From: Chitinophagaceae bacterium
GTDB lineage: Bacteria > Bacteroidota > Bacteroidia > Chitinophagales > Chitinophagaceae
Length of the DNA: 34,422 bases
Assembly (NCBI GenBank): GCA_947372235.1
Contig: CANBSW010000033.1
Location: 1-34,422 of the forward strand
Reading direction: 5' to 3'
Shown here: one piece after another, positions 21,301 through 28,346 of the stretch
Layout: every line of letters begins with the position of its first letter
Position numbering within the stretch: the stretch's first letter is position 1
Program-made: the position numbers and the translations under genes
The notes under the pieces: model-generated
Database searches by the model: none
Told to the model about the DNA's origin: nothing
The model's input: only the letters and a program-made list of their open reading frames with translations

Positions 21301-22806
21301 TGAACCGATTGGTTCTTTGCCATCCAATGCCATTGGTGCAATAATCGTATCCAGGTCTTCTGTCGAATAACCAAATGCTTTTTGGTATTTAAAAACCTGG
21401 TCGTGCTCAAGGTGCGTAAACATAACACGTGGTTCGGGTAATTCTTCCAAACGGATTTTATACTTGTTTAACCATTCGCCATAAGGTTTTTGTGAGCAGA
21501 TGGATTCTTTCAGCTCATCATCGCTAATAATACGGCCCTGTTCCATATCTACCACAAACATTTTGCCCGGTTGTAATCTTCCTTTTTCTTTGATCAGTGT
21601 TGGATCGATAGGTAATACACCGGTTTCTGATGCCATGATCACACGGTCATCATGTGTTACTGCATAACGTGATGGACGTAATCCATTTCTGTCAAGTGTT
21701 GCTCCAATGATCTTTCCATCAGTGAATGAAATAGAAGCCGGTCCATCCCATGGTTCCATCATACACGCGTGGAATTCATAGAAGGCTTTTTTAACAGGAT
21801 CCATCTGTTCGTTACCATCCCATGCTTCCGGAATCAGCATCATCATTACATGTGGTAAGGATCTTCCGGTTAATGTAAGCAGCTCGATCATGTTATCAAG
21901 ACAGGCAGAATCTGATTGTCCGGCTGTTACAATCGGTAATAACATCTCCATTTCTTCATGTGTGAAATAAGGAGATGTAAATCCTTTTTCACTGGTACGA
22001 AGCCAGTTCAGGTTTCCCTGTAAAGTATTGATCTCACCGTTATGTGCGATATAACGGAATGGCTGAGCCAGTTTCCAGGAAGGGAAGGTGTTTGTGGCAA
22101 AACGGGAGTGAACCAAACCGAATGCAGACACCACTCTTTTATCACTCAGGTCGGGAAAATATCCGCGAACCTGCATGCTGGTTAATTGGCCTTTATAAAT
22201 TAATGTTTTATAAGAAAGAGAAGCGATATAAAAACCGATCTCATCTTTTTTAACTGCGCTGCTGATGGTATGGCTTGCATAGTTGCGGAGTACAAATAAT
22301 TTTCGCTCAAATTCATCAGGATTGGTAATGCTGTCAGGACATGCAACAAAAACATGTTCCATGCAAGGTTCAACAGATAATGCGGTTGGGCCAATATCTT
22401 CTTTATTAACCGGTACTTTTCTGTATGCTAAAATTTCCAGCCCGAGTTTTTCTGCAGAGCGGTTAAAAATGTCGCGGCATTCTTCGCGCAGGCGAATTTC
22501 TTTTGGAAAGAATACAACGCCAACACCATACTTACCAAATGCCGGTAAATGAACGCCGAGTTTAAGACATTCATCAAAGAAAAATTCATGAGGAATCTGC
22601 AGCATGATACCTGCACCATCGCCGGTGTTTACTTCACATCCGCAGGCACCGCGGTGCTCCATATTTTCCAATACGGTTAACGCATCAGTGATGTGCTGGT
22701 GAGATTTATTGCCTTTGATATTCGCTACGAAACCAATGCCACAGGCATCATGTTCAAAGGATGGGTCGTAAAGACCTTCGCTATGTTTAGAAACAAGCAT
22801 GTACAA
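18274..22806 (-). CDS. gltB: Glutamate synthase large subunit
   Basis: [91 protein letters not shown]. Confidence 0.97.
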   Translation of the reverse strand: MYMLVSKHSEGLYDPSFEHDACGIGFVANIKGNKSHQHITDALTVLENMEHRGACGCEVNTGDGAGIMLQIPHEFFFDECLKLGVHLPAFGKYGVGVVFFPKEIRLREECRDIFNRSAEKLGLEILAYRKVPVNKEDIGPTALSVEPCMEHVFVACPDSITNPDEFERKLFVLRNYASHTISSAVKKDEIGFYIASLSYKTLIYKGQLTSMQVRGYFPDLSDKRVVSAFGLVHSRFATNTFPSWKLAQPFRYIAHNGEINTLQGNLNWLRTSEKGFTSPYFTHEEMEMLLPIVTAGQSDSACLDNMIELLTLTGRSLPHVMMMLIPEAWDGNEQMDPVKKAFYEFHACMMEPWDGPASISFTDGKIIGATLDRNGLRPSRYAVTHDDRVIMASETGVLPIDPTLIKEKGRLQPGKMFVVDMEQGRIISDDELKESICSQKPYGEWLNKYKIRLEELPEPRVMFTHLEHDQVFKYQKAFGYSTEDLDTIIAPMALDGKEPIGSMGTDTPLAILSEQPQHLSSYFKQLFAQVTNPPIDPIRERMVMSLATFAGSNGNLLVEDPLSCHSVALKHPVLNNHELEKIRSIDTGIFQAKTLQTYFRADGKPGSLKAGLDRLCRYAVDAVEDGFEVIILTDRAIDSDHAPIPSLIATAAVHHHLIRKGYRGQVGIIVEAGDVWEVHHFACLLGFGATAINPYLALSSIRDMKLDGKLQTDLDAEYLKKNYVKAVNEGLLKVFSKMGISTLQSYQGAQIFEIIGLNKTVVDQYFTGATSRIQGMGLDEIAKETLAKHYFAFSKKDIPIDRLPVGGIYQWKRKGEFHLFNPQTIHLLQHSTKMNDYATFKKYTKLVNDQAEKACTLRSQFQFKRNRPSISIDEVEAAENIYKRFATGAMSFGSISWEAHTTLAIAMNRLGGKSNTGEGGEDEIRYEKLANGDSMRSSIKQVASARFGVTSYYLTQADELQIKMAQGAKPGEGGQLPGHKVDEWIGRTRHATPGVGLISPPPHHDIYSIEDLAQLIFDLKNANRAARINVKLVSKAGVGTIAAGVAKAKADVVLISGFDGGTGASPISSIKHAGLPWELGLAETHQTLVKNKLRSRVVVQADGQMKTGRDIAIAALLGAEEWGVATAALIVEGCIMMRKCHMNTCPVGVATQDPELRKRFTGNADHVVNFFKFITEELREIMAELGYRTINEMIGQVDSLEMRDDITHWKYKTLDLSAVLYKEPASAETGLYKMEEQDHGISEVLDWQLLKAAQPAIDKKQRVSASFPIKNTDRTAGTILSNEITKVYKAEGLPEDTIHFTFNGTAGQSFGAFNTKGVTLELEGDANDYFGKGLSGAKLIVYPFKQASFVPEENIIIGNVAFYGATSGEAFIRGKAGERFAVRNSGANVVVEGVGDHGCEYMTGGTAVILGNTGRNFAAGMSGGIAYVYDANGQFDEMCNKEMVDLDPLNQDDAQLLHDMITRHYAYTGSTVAKFVLDDFEAQQKNFIKVFPRDYKKALGVKSEKLKVNS

Positions 22807-22917
22807 TCGGGTTAATGTTCAGGAAATAAAATGGCAGGCAATCGTGGCGTGAATTTACGAAAAAAATCATGCCTAATCAAATACTATACAAATAAATTAT
22901 CAAGATAGGTTGATAAC

Positions 22918-22945
22918 ATTCAATCAAATCAACGATTTGTTGAAT
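22918..22945. repeat. Imperfect palindrome between ispE and gltB
   Basis: ATTCAATCAAATC-AAC-GATTTGTTGAAT (12 paired bp with one bulge), no T-run typical of a terminator. Confidence 0.55.
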
Positions 22946-22972
22946 ATTATCTAACAAGTAAGCTAACGTTTG

Positions 22973-23800
22973 TTATTGTATATAAAAAATCTGCCAGCCG
23001 GTTTGTGAAGAGAGTTGCGGAGTAGTGTTTTTGTGGAAAATCCCATAAACAGTGCTTCCGCTGCCGGTCATGGATGCATAAATGGCCCCTTTTTGATACA
23101 ATTCCTGTTTGATATCGGCAATTGCCGGATGGGATTGTGCAATGGATTTTTCGAAATCATTTACCAAAAGGCCTTTCCATTGTGTAACAGGCAATTTGAT
23201 GATTTCTGAAACAGACTGTGTTGGCAGGCTCGGGATAATCTGCGAAAAAGACGCTGCTGTAGAGATATGAATATTGGGATTTATGATCACAAAACGATAA
23301 TCGGAAAGATTCAATTCTATTTCCTGCATGATTTCCCCACGGCCGGTGGCGAAGCATGGTTTGTTCAGGATAAAAAAAGGACAATCACTTCCTAATTGCA
23401 ATGCGTATTGGAGAAGTTGTTGTTGAGAAAGACCCAACTGGCATAATTGGTTGAGCAGGATAAGGGCAAAAGCCCCATCAGCACTGCCTCCACCCATTCC
23501 GGCACCCATGGGAATGGCTTTATGCAAATGCATTTGAACAGAAGACAGTTCCGGAAAATCTTTTTTTAGCAGTTGATATGCTTTTATGCAAAGGTTATCA
23601 TCAGCCATGCCGGCAATAGCCAACCCGGAACTGCTAAATTCAATTCCAGACTCCAGACTATTAACTCCTAACTTAATCCCCTCCAATGCATCTTTTAAAC
23701 CGATTGGATAGAAAACGGTTTCCAGATCATGATAGCCATCGTCTCTTTTGCGGGTGATGTTTAGACCGAGGTTGATTTTGCAATTGGGAAAAGTAACCAT
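22973..23800 (-). CDS. ispE: 4-diphosphocytidyl-2-C-methyl-D-erythritol kinase
   Basis: FPNCKINLGLNITRKRDDGYHDLETVFYP, PMGAGMGGGSADGAFALILLN, LGSDCPFFI, MTGSGSTVYGIF. Confidence 0.95.
   Translation of the reverse strand: MVTFPNCKINLGLNITRKRDDGYHDLETVFYPIGLKDALEGIKLGVNSLESGIEFSSSGLAIAGMADDNLCIKAYQLLKKDFPELSSVQMHLHKAIPMGAGMGGGSADGAFALILLNQLCQLGLSQQQLLQYALQLGSDCPFFILNKPCFATGRGEIMQEIELNLSDYRFVIINPNIHISTAASFSQIIPSLPTQSVSEIIKLPVTQWKGLLVNDFEKSIAQSHPAIADIKQELYQKGAIYASMTGSGSTVYGIFHKNTTPQLSSQTGWQIFYIQ
23643..23681 (-). repeat. Degenerate heptanucleotide repeat inside ispE
   Basis: Minus strand AGTTAGG AGTTAAT AGTCTGG AGTCTGG AATTGAA, encoding KLGVNSLESGIEF. Confidence 0.75.
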
Positions 23801-23842
23801 TGTCTGAACCTGGATTTAGGAGGATTAGAATGATTAGAGAGG
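23801..23842 (-). repeat. Short repeat (period about 9) immediately upstream of ispE
   Basis: Minus strand CTAATCATT CTAATCCTC CTAAATCCA GGTTCAGACA next to the ATG. Confidence 0.55.
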
Positions 23843-23851
23843 AATATAAAA

Positions 23852-24439
23852 TTATTTTCTTTTATTAATCTCATCCCTGATAGAGATGGCGCGGATATAG
23901 TCTTCGTGTTCGAGTACTTCGTTTAGTAAGGTTTGCAGTTCTTCAAGGCTTAATTTACTTAGATCATCTCTATTGCCGCCGGTTTCTTCAATACCAACAG
24001 ATTCGCCTTTGTTCTTTTTAGGAGTGCCATCTTCCATTAAGATTCCGGCATTTTCAAGTATGTGTTCGTAAGTGTAGATAGGACATCCAAACCTAACTGC
24101 TAATGCAAGTGCATCGCTGGTTCGGCTGTCAATCTCAACGGTATCATTTTCTGTGAAACAAACGAGTTTGGAGTAAAAAATACCTTCCTGCAGGTCGCTG
24201 ATGATGATCTCCTGTAATTCAACATTGAATGCGTTCATGAAATTCTTCATGAGGTCGTGGGTGAGGGGGCGACTGGGTTGCATGTGTTCCAAAGCCACCG
24301 CAATGGCCTGGGCCTCAAATCCTCCGATCACGATAGGTAAACGGCGTAATCCGTTCATTTCTCCCAAAACCACAGCATAAGAATGGGTTTGGGTAATGCT
24401 GTGTGAAAGGGCTACTATTTCCAGTTCTATCTTTTTCAT
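23852..24439 (-). CDS. Bifunctional nuclease family protein (DUF151) with C-terminal UVR-like motif
   Basis: LPIVIGGFEAQAIAVALE, SRTSDALALAVRFGCPIYTYE, C-terminal LNEVLEHEDYIRAISIRDEI. Start at MKKIELEI (24439) preferred over supplied 24472. Confidence 0.88.
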   Translation of the reverse strand: MKKIELEIVALSHSITQTHSYAVVLGEMNGLRRLPIVIGGFEAQAIAVALEHMQPSRPLTHDLMKNFMNAFNVELQEIIISDLQEGIFYSKLVCFTENDTVEIDSRTSDALALAVRFGCPIYTYEHILENAGILMEDGTPKKNKGESVGIEETGGNRDDLSKLSLEELQTLLNEVLEHEDYIRAISIRDEINKRK

Positions 24440-24620
24440 ACTCAGGTACGAAAGTAATTGAAAATAAAACACGAAAAAAACAGGATTGAGATATATGTAA
24501 ATTATATTTCATATTAAAATGAGGTATAAAGATTAGGTCATCTTTGAGAAGTACGACTGAGTATCGCAGAAGCTTTAATTGTTTTTGAAGCCTACTGTGG
24601 TTTTTTGAGCCATCTTAGGT

Positions 24621-24690
24621 GTGGGACACAGATTGCTTGTGCCATCGCGAAAGTTAAGGCGACACGCGATCGTGCCTTGCAATGACGCAG
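24621..24690. repeat. Candidate interspersed repeat (GTCATTGCAAGGCACGA...GCACAAGCAATCTGTGTC type)
   Basis: Minus strand CGTCATTGCAAGGCACGATCGCGTGTCGCCTTAACTTTCGCGATGGCACAAGCAATCTGTGTC; paired ATTGC...ATCGCG / CGCGAT...GCAAT ends. Confidence 0.5.
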
Positions 24691-24732
24691 TTCATCTGTT
24701 CCTTGCTCATCTGTTCGATATTCATCCGTTCT
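24688..24732 (-). repeat. Three 15-bp repeat units upstream of the ABC-F gene
   Basis: Minus strand GAACGGATGAATATC GAACAGATGAGCAAG GAACAGATGAACTGC. Confidence 0.75.
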
Positions 24733-24747
24733 CTTCTCTTCTTTCCT

Positions 24748-24755
24748 TAGTTTTG
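24748..24755 (+). promoter_or_regulatory. Candidate -7 element TAGTTTTG just before the ABC-F ATG
   Basis: Fits TAnnTTTG, 4 bp before the ATG at 24760; no clear -33 box. Confidence 0.3.
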
Positions 24756-24759
24756 CCGC

Positions 24760-26688
24760 ATGCATTATGTTTCTGTTGAAGGTTTGACAAAGAGTTATGG
24801 TATTAACCCGCTTTTTAAGAATATTTCCTTTCATATTAATGAGGGCGACAAGATTTCGCTGATTGCCCGGAATGGAGTTGGTAAGTCTACCCTGTTACGG
24901 ATCTTGAATGGAGATGAGGTTGCTGATGAAGGCAAACTCTTTATCCACAAGGATGTTACGGTGGCTTTGTTTGAGCAGGATCCCAAGTTTGATGAGGGTA
25001 AAACCGTGTTGGAAAACATCTTTCACACCAATCATCCGGTAATGAATGTGATCCGCGAATATGAAATGGCGAGTGAAAATGAAGATGGGGAAGCCATGGT
25101 GGAACTATTTGGTAAAATGGACGATCTGAATGCCTGGGAGTTTGAAGTGAAAGTGAAGCAGATCCTCACCAAACTGAATGTGCATCATTTGGAGCAGGCG
25201 GTGAGTGATCTGAGCGGTGGCCAAAGAAAGCGTGTTGCATTGGCCAAGACCCTGATTGATATTGGGTTTGATCACAAGCATACTTTGCTGATGATGGATG
25301 AACCTACCAACCACCTTGATGTTGAAATGATCGAATGGCTGGAAAATTATCTGAACCAGGAAAATGTGACATTACTTCTTGTTACACACGATAGATATTT
25401 TTTGGATGCAGTGAGCGAAGAGATATGGGAACTGGAAAGAGAAAATATGTACGTGTACCGTGGCGACTACGAAAATTATGTAGAAAAGAAAGCTGCACGA
25501 ATAGAAAGTGAACTGGCGAGTATTGATAAAGCCAAGAACGAATACCGAAAAGAACTGGAATGGATGCGCAAACAACCCAAAGCCAGAACCACCAAAAGCA
25601 AAAGCAGACAGGATAATTTTTATGAAGTAGAAGCAAGGGCCAAACAAAAAATTGAAGATGCACAGGTACAACTGCAGGTAAAAATGAGCAGGCTGGGAGG
25701 AAAGGTGGTTGAGATGAAAAAAGTGTACAAGAGTTACGGAGAACTTGAAATTTTAAAAGGGTTTGATTACACATTCAGCAAAGGCGAAAGAATTGGAATA
25801 ATAGGAAAGAATGGAGTAGGTAAATCTACTTTCATGAATGTATTGCAAAAAATAGAAGATGCAGATAGTGGTAAAGTGAATATTGGTGATACTGTGATCT
25901 TCGGAAATTTTTCGCAGCAAGGTTTGGTGATCAAAGAAAATATGCGGGTGATCGAATTTGTTAAAACATTCGCAGAAAATTTTCCCTTGGCCAATGGAGG
26001 CAGTTTAAGTGCTGCCCAATTTTTGGAATTGTTTTTATTTACTCCGGATAAGCAATATACCTATCTCAATTCATTAAGCGGCGGGGAGAAAAAACGATTA
26101 CAGTTACTGACGATACTTTTTACCAATCCTAATTTTTTAATTCTTGATGAGCCTACCAATGATCTTGATCTTCCTACACTGGCAGTGCTTGAAAATTTTT
26201 TGAGTGAATACCAGGGTTGTGTATTGATCGTTAGTCACGACAGGTATTTTATGGATAGATTGGTTGATCACCTTTTTGTTTTTGAAGGTGAAGGTGAAGT
26301 GCGCGATTTTCCCGGAAACTATACACAATACCGTTTGTGGCTGAAGGATAATGAGAAGAAAGAAAATAAATGGGATGTGTTGGAGGAGAGAAAGAGTAAG
26401 GGCGAGACGACGGAGTCTGTTGTAGTGAGTCGTGAGTCGTCAGGTGTGAGTAGTGATGTAGCTCCTGCCAAAAAGAAAATGAGTTTTAAAGAGAAGCGTG
26501 AGTTTGAAACTTTGGGTAATGATATTGCTTCGCTTGAAACAGAGAAAGTATCGATCGCAGAAAAAATGAGTACGGGTAATCTTGGGTTTGAGGAATTGCA
26601 GAAACTAAGCGCAAGAATGATTGAAATTTCTCGGCTATTAGAAGAGAAGGAATTGAAGTGGTTAGAGTTGAGTGAGATGACAGCGTAA
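24760..26688 (+). CDS. ABC-F family ATP-binding protein
   Basis: Two ABC domains (GVGKSTLLRIL, LSGGQRKRVALAKTL, LLMMDEPTNHLD; GKNGVGKSTF, LSGGEKKRLQLLTILF, LILDEPTNDLD), no TM helices, C-terminal coiled CTD. Confidence 0.96.
   Translation: MHYVSVEGLTKSYGINPLFKNISFHINEGDKISLIARNGVGKSTLLRILNGDEVADEGKLFIHKDVTVALFEQDPKFDEGKTVLENIFHTNHPVMNVIREYEMASENEDGEAMVELFGKMDDLNAWEFEVKVKQILTKLNVHHLEQAVSDLSGGQRKRVALAKTLIDIGFDHKHTLLMMDEPTNHLDVEMIEWLENYLNQENVTLLLVTHDRYFLDAVSEEIWELERENMYVYRGDYENYVEKKAARIESELASIDKAKNEYRKELEWMRKQPKARTTKSKSRQDNFYEVEARAKQKIEDAQVQLQVKMSRLGGKVVEMKKVYKSYGELEILKGFDYTFSKGERIGIIGKNGVGKSTFMNVLQKIEDADSGKVNIGDTVIFGNFSQQGLVIKENMRVIEFVKTFAENFPLANGGSLSAAQFLELFLFTPDKQYTYLNSLSGGEKKRLQLLTILFTNPNFLILDEPTNDLDLPTLAVLENFLSEYQGCVLIVSHDRYFMDRLVDHLFVFEGEGEVRDFPGNYTQYRLWLKDNEKKENKWDVLEERKSKGETTESVVVSRESSGVSSDVAPAKKKMSFKEKREFETLGNDIASLETEKVSIAEKMSTGNLGFEELQKLSARMIEISRLLEEKELKWLELSEMTA
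26424..26458 (+). repeat. Degenerate heptanucleotide repeat in the ABC-F linker
   Basis: GTGAGTC GTGAGTC GTCAGGT GTGAGTA GTGATGT, encoding VSRESSGVSSDV. Confidence 0.8.
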
Positions 26689-26691
26689 TTG

Positions 26692-26757
26692 TTTTGAATG
26701 TTGAATTTTAAATGTTGAATGAGATATAACTCAACATTTAAAATTCAACATTCAAAA
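26692..26757. repeat. 27-bp perfect inverted repeat made of TTGAATG heptads; probable bidirectional terminator
   Basis: TTTTGAATGTTGAATTTTAAATGTTGA / TCAACATTTAAAATTCAACATTCAAAA with 12-nt loop between convergent genes. Confidence 0.9.
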
Positions 26758-26762
26758 TAAAA

Positions 26763-27197
26763 CTACACAAAGCTGATCAGCTCAACATCAAATATTAACG
26801 TACTATTCGGCCCTATCTGGGCACTTACTTGTCTGTCGCCATAACCCAAATGTGCGGGAATAAAGAAACGCCATTTGCTTCCTGCTGGCATTAATTGTAA
26901 ACCTTCGGTCCAGCCCTTGATTACCATATTCAATGGAAAAGATGCGGGTCGGCCTCTTTGTACAGAACTGTCGAAAATGGTACCATCTATCAGTGTTCCA
27001 TGGTAATGACAAGTAACTTCATTATGTGCCAAAGGTTTTGCGCCTTCACCAGTAACCAATACTTCATATTGTAATCCGCTCGGTAATTCAGTTACTTCGG
27101 CTCTTGTTTTATTGCTGGCCAGAAAATCCTGTCCGACTTTCAGATTGGCATTTGCCTTTTCTGCTTTTAATTGTGCTAATTGATCTGCTACTCCCAT
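26763..27197 (-). CDS. FKBP-type peptidyl-prolyl cis-trans isomerase
   Basis: VTCHYHGTLIDGTIFDSSVQRGRPASFPLNMVIKGWTEGLQLMPAGSKWRFFIPAHLGYG. Confidence 0.96.
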   Translation of the reverse strand: MGVADQLAQLKAEKANANLKVGQDFLASNKTRAEVTELPSGLQYEVLVTGEGAKPLAHNEVTCHYHGTLIDGTIFDSSVQRGRPASFPLNMVIKGWTEGLQLMPAGSKWRFFIPAHLGYGDRQVSAQIGPNSTLIFDVELISFV

Positions 27198-27447
27198 GTT
27201 TTATTTTTTTGTAAAGATAAGCTTTGAAACAGAGAATTATAACAGGCTGGCAACAAATGAATTAAGATTTTTATCAATTTGTTTTAACATTAATTAACCT
27301 TAAGAAAAGTGTGTTATTGATTGAAAAACTTACTTTCAATATCAATTCCTCCAAAAAAACGATAAGTATTTTCCAACTATTTAGTTAATGCCTACTCTTT
27401 AGAAAGCAAGAACTGATTGTTTTATTTTCAACCATAATCAAAACCGA

Positions 27448-28341
27448 ATGCGAAAATCATTACTTACCACATTCTTCTTTTTATTCATTTGTTTGTGCGC
27501 CTCTTCCCAGGCAGCTGATACAGCTTTTGCTTCTGTACGCTATACATTGAAGCATATCATGGATACTACACAACCAGAAAATCCACTGATCAGTAAAATG
27601 GTGCTTCAGTTGGGTAAGAATATGAGTAATTATACAAGGGATAATACTCCGGTTGCGGGAAGAGACAGTGTAAGAAATGTTGTTGTTTCTGATGTGGCCC
27701 GCAGTGTTTCTGTTAGTGGCGGAAATATTTCAGTAGTTGGAGGAATGCCATTGCAGGGTGGCCCTTCCCCTTTTGCCACTCTGGGTAATTATTATAAGGA
27801 TATGAATACTTCCAAAATGGCTTACATGCAATTTGCCGGGGGTAAGGTTTTTTCAATAGAAGAAAATACACCTGTCATTAACTGGACAATTACACAGGAT
27901 GCGAAAGAAATTCAGGGCTTACAATGCCAGAAAGCGATAGGTGATTTTAAAGGACGTACTTATGAAGCCTGGTTCTGCAGTTCTTTGCCTTACAGCAATG
28001 GCCCATGGAAATTAGGCGGATTACCCGGATTGATCATTGAGGCATCTGATACCAAAAAAGAAGTGGTGTTTCAATTTGTGGGATATGAAAATATTACAAA
28101 GAAAGCCCCTGTAATCGAAATTCCTGCTACTGCATTAAAAACCACCCCTAAAGAATTTAAACAATACCAGGATGCATTGCAGAGGGATCGTGATGCTGGA
28201 ATTTCCAATAACGCATCAGCTGGAGGAGCAATAATTGCAGTTAGAGGTACAATGATTAGTAGTGGAACATTGACAGGCCCCGATGGGAAACCAGTGAAGC
28301 CCAGACAGATGAATAACCCTATTGAAAAAGCGGATAAATAA
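27448..28341 (+). CDS. GLPGLI family protein
   Basis: Signal peptide; WKLGGLPGLIIEASDTKKEVVF (GLPGLI motif); AWFCSSLPYSNGPWKL. Confidence 0.93.
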   Translation: MRKSLLTTFFFLFICLCASSQAADTAFASVRYTLKHIMDTTQPENPLISKMVLQLGKNMSNYTRDNTPVAGRDSVRNVVVSDVARSVSVSGGNISVVGGMPLQGGPSPFATLGNYYKDMNTSKMAYMQFAGGKVFSIEENTPVINWTITQDAKEIQGLQCQKAIGDFKGRTYEAWFCSSLPYSNGPWKLGGLPGLIIEASDTKKEVVFQFVGYENITKKAPVIEIPATALKTTPKEFKQYQDALQRDRDAGISNNASAGGAIIAVRGTMISSGTLTGPDGKPVKPRQMNNPIEKADK

Positions 28342-28346
28342 TATTC

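Noticed and set aside
24592-24834. 80-aa minus-strand ORF with RTDEYRTDEQGTDEL repeat
   Set aside because: It translates the 15-bp units and the interspersed repeat and overlaps the ABC-F start; no evidence of a real protein.
25372-25774. Overlapping minus-strand ORFs of 99 and 130 aa
   Set aside because: Antisense to the ABC-F gene; composition typical of shadow frames.
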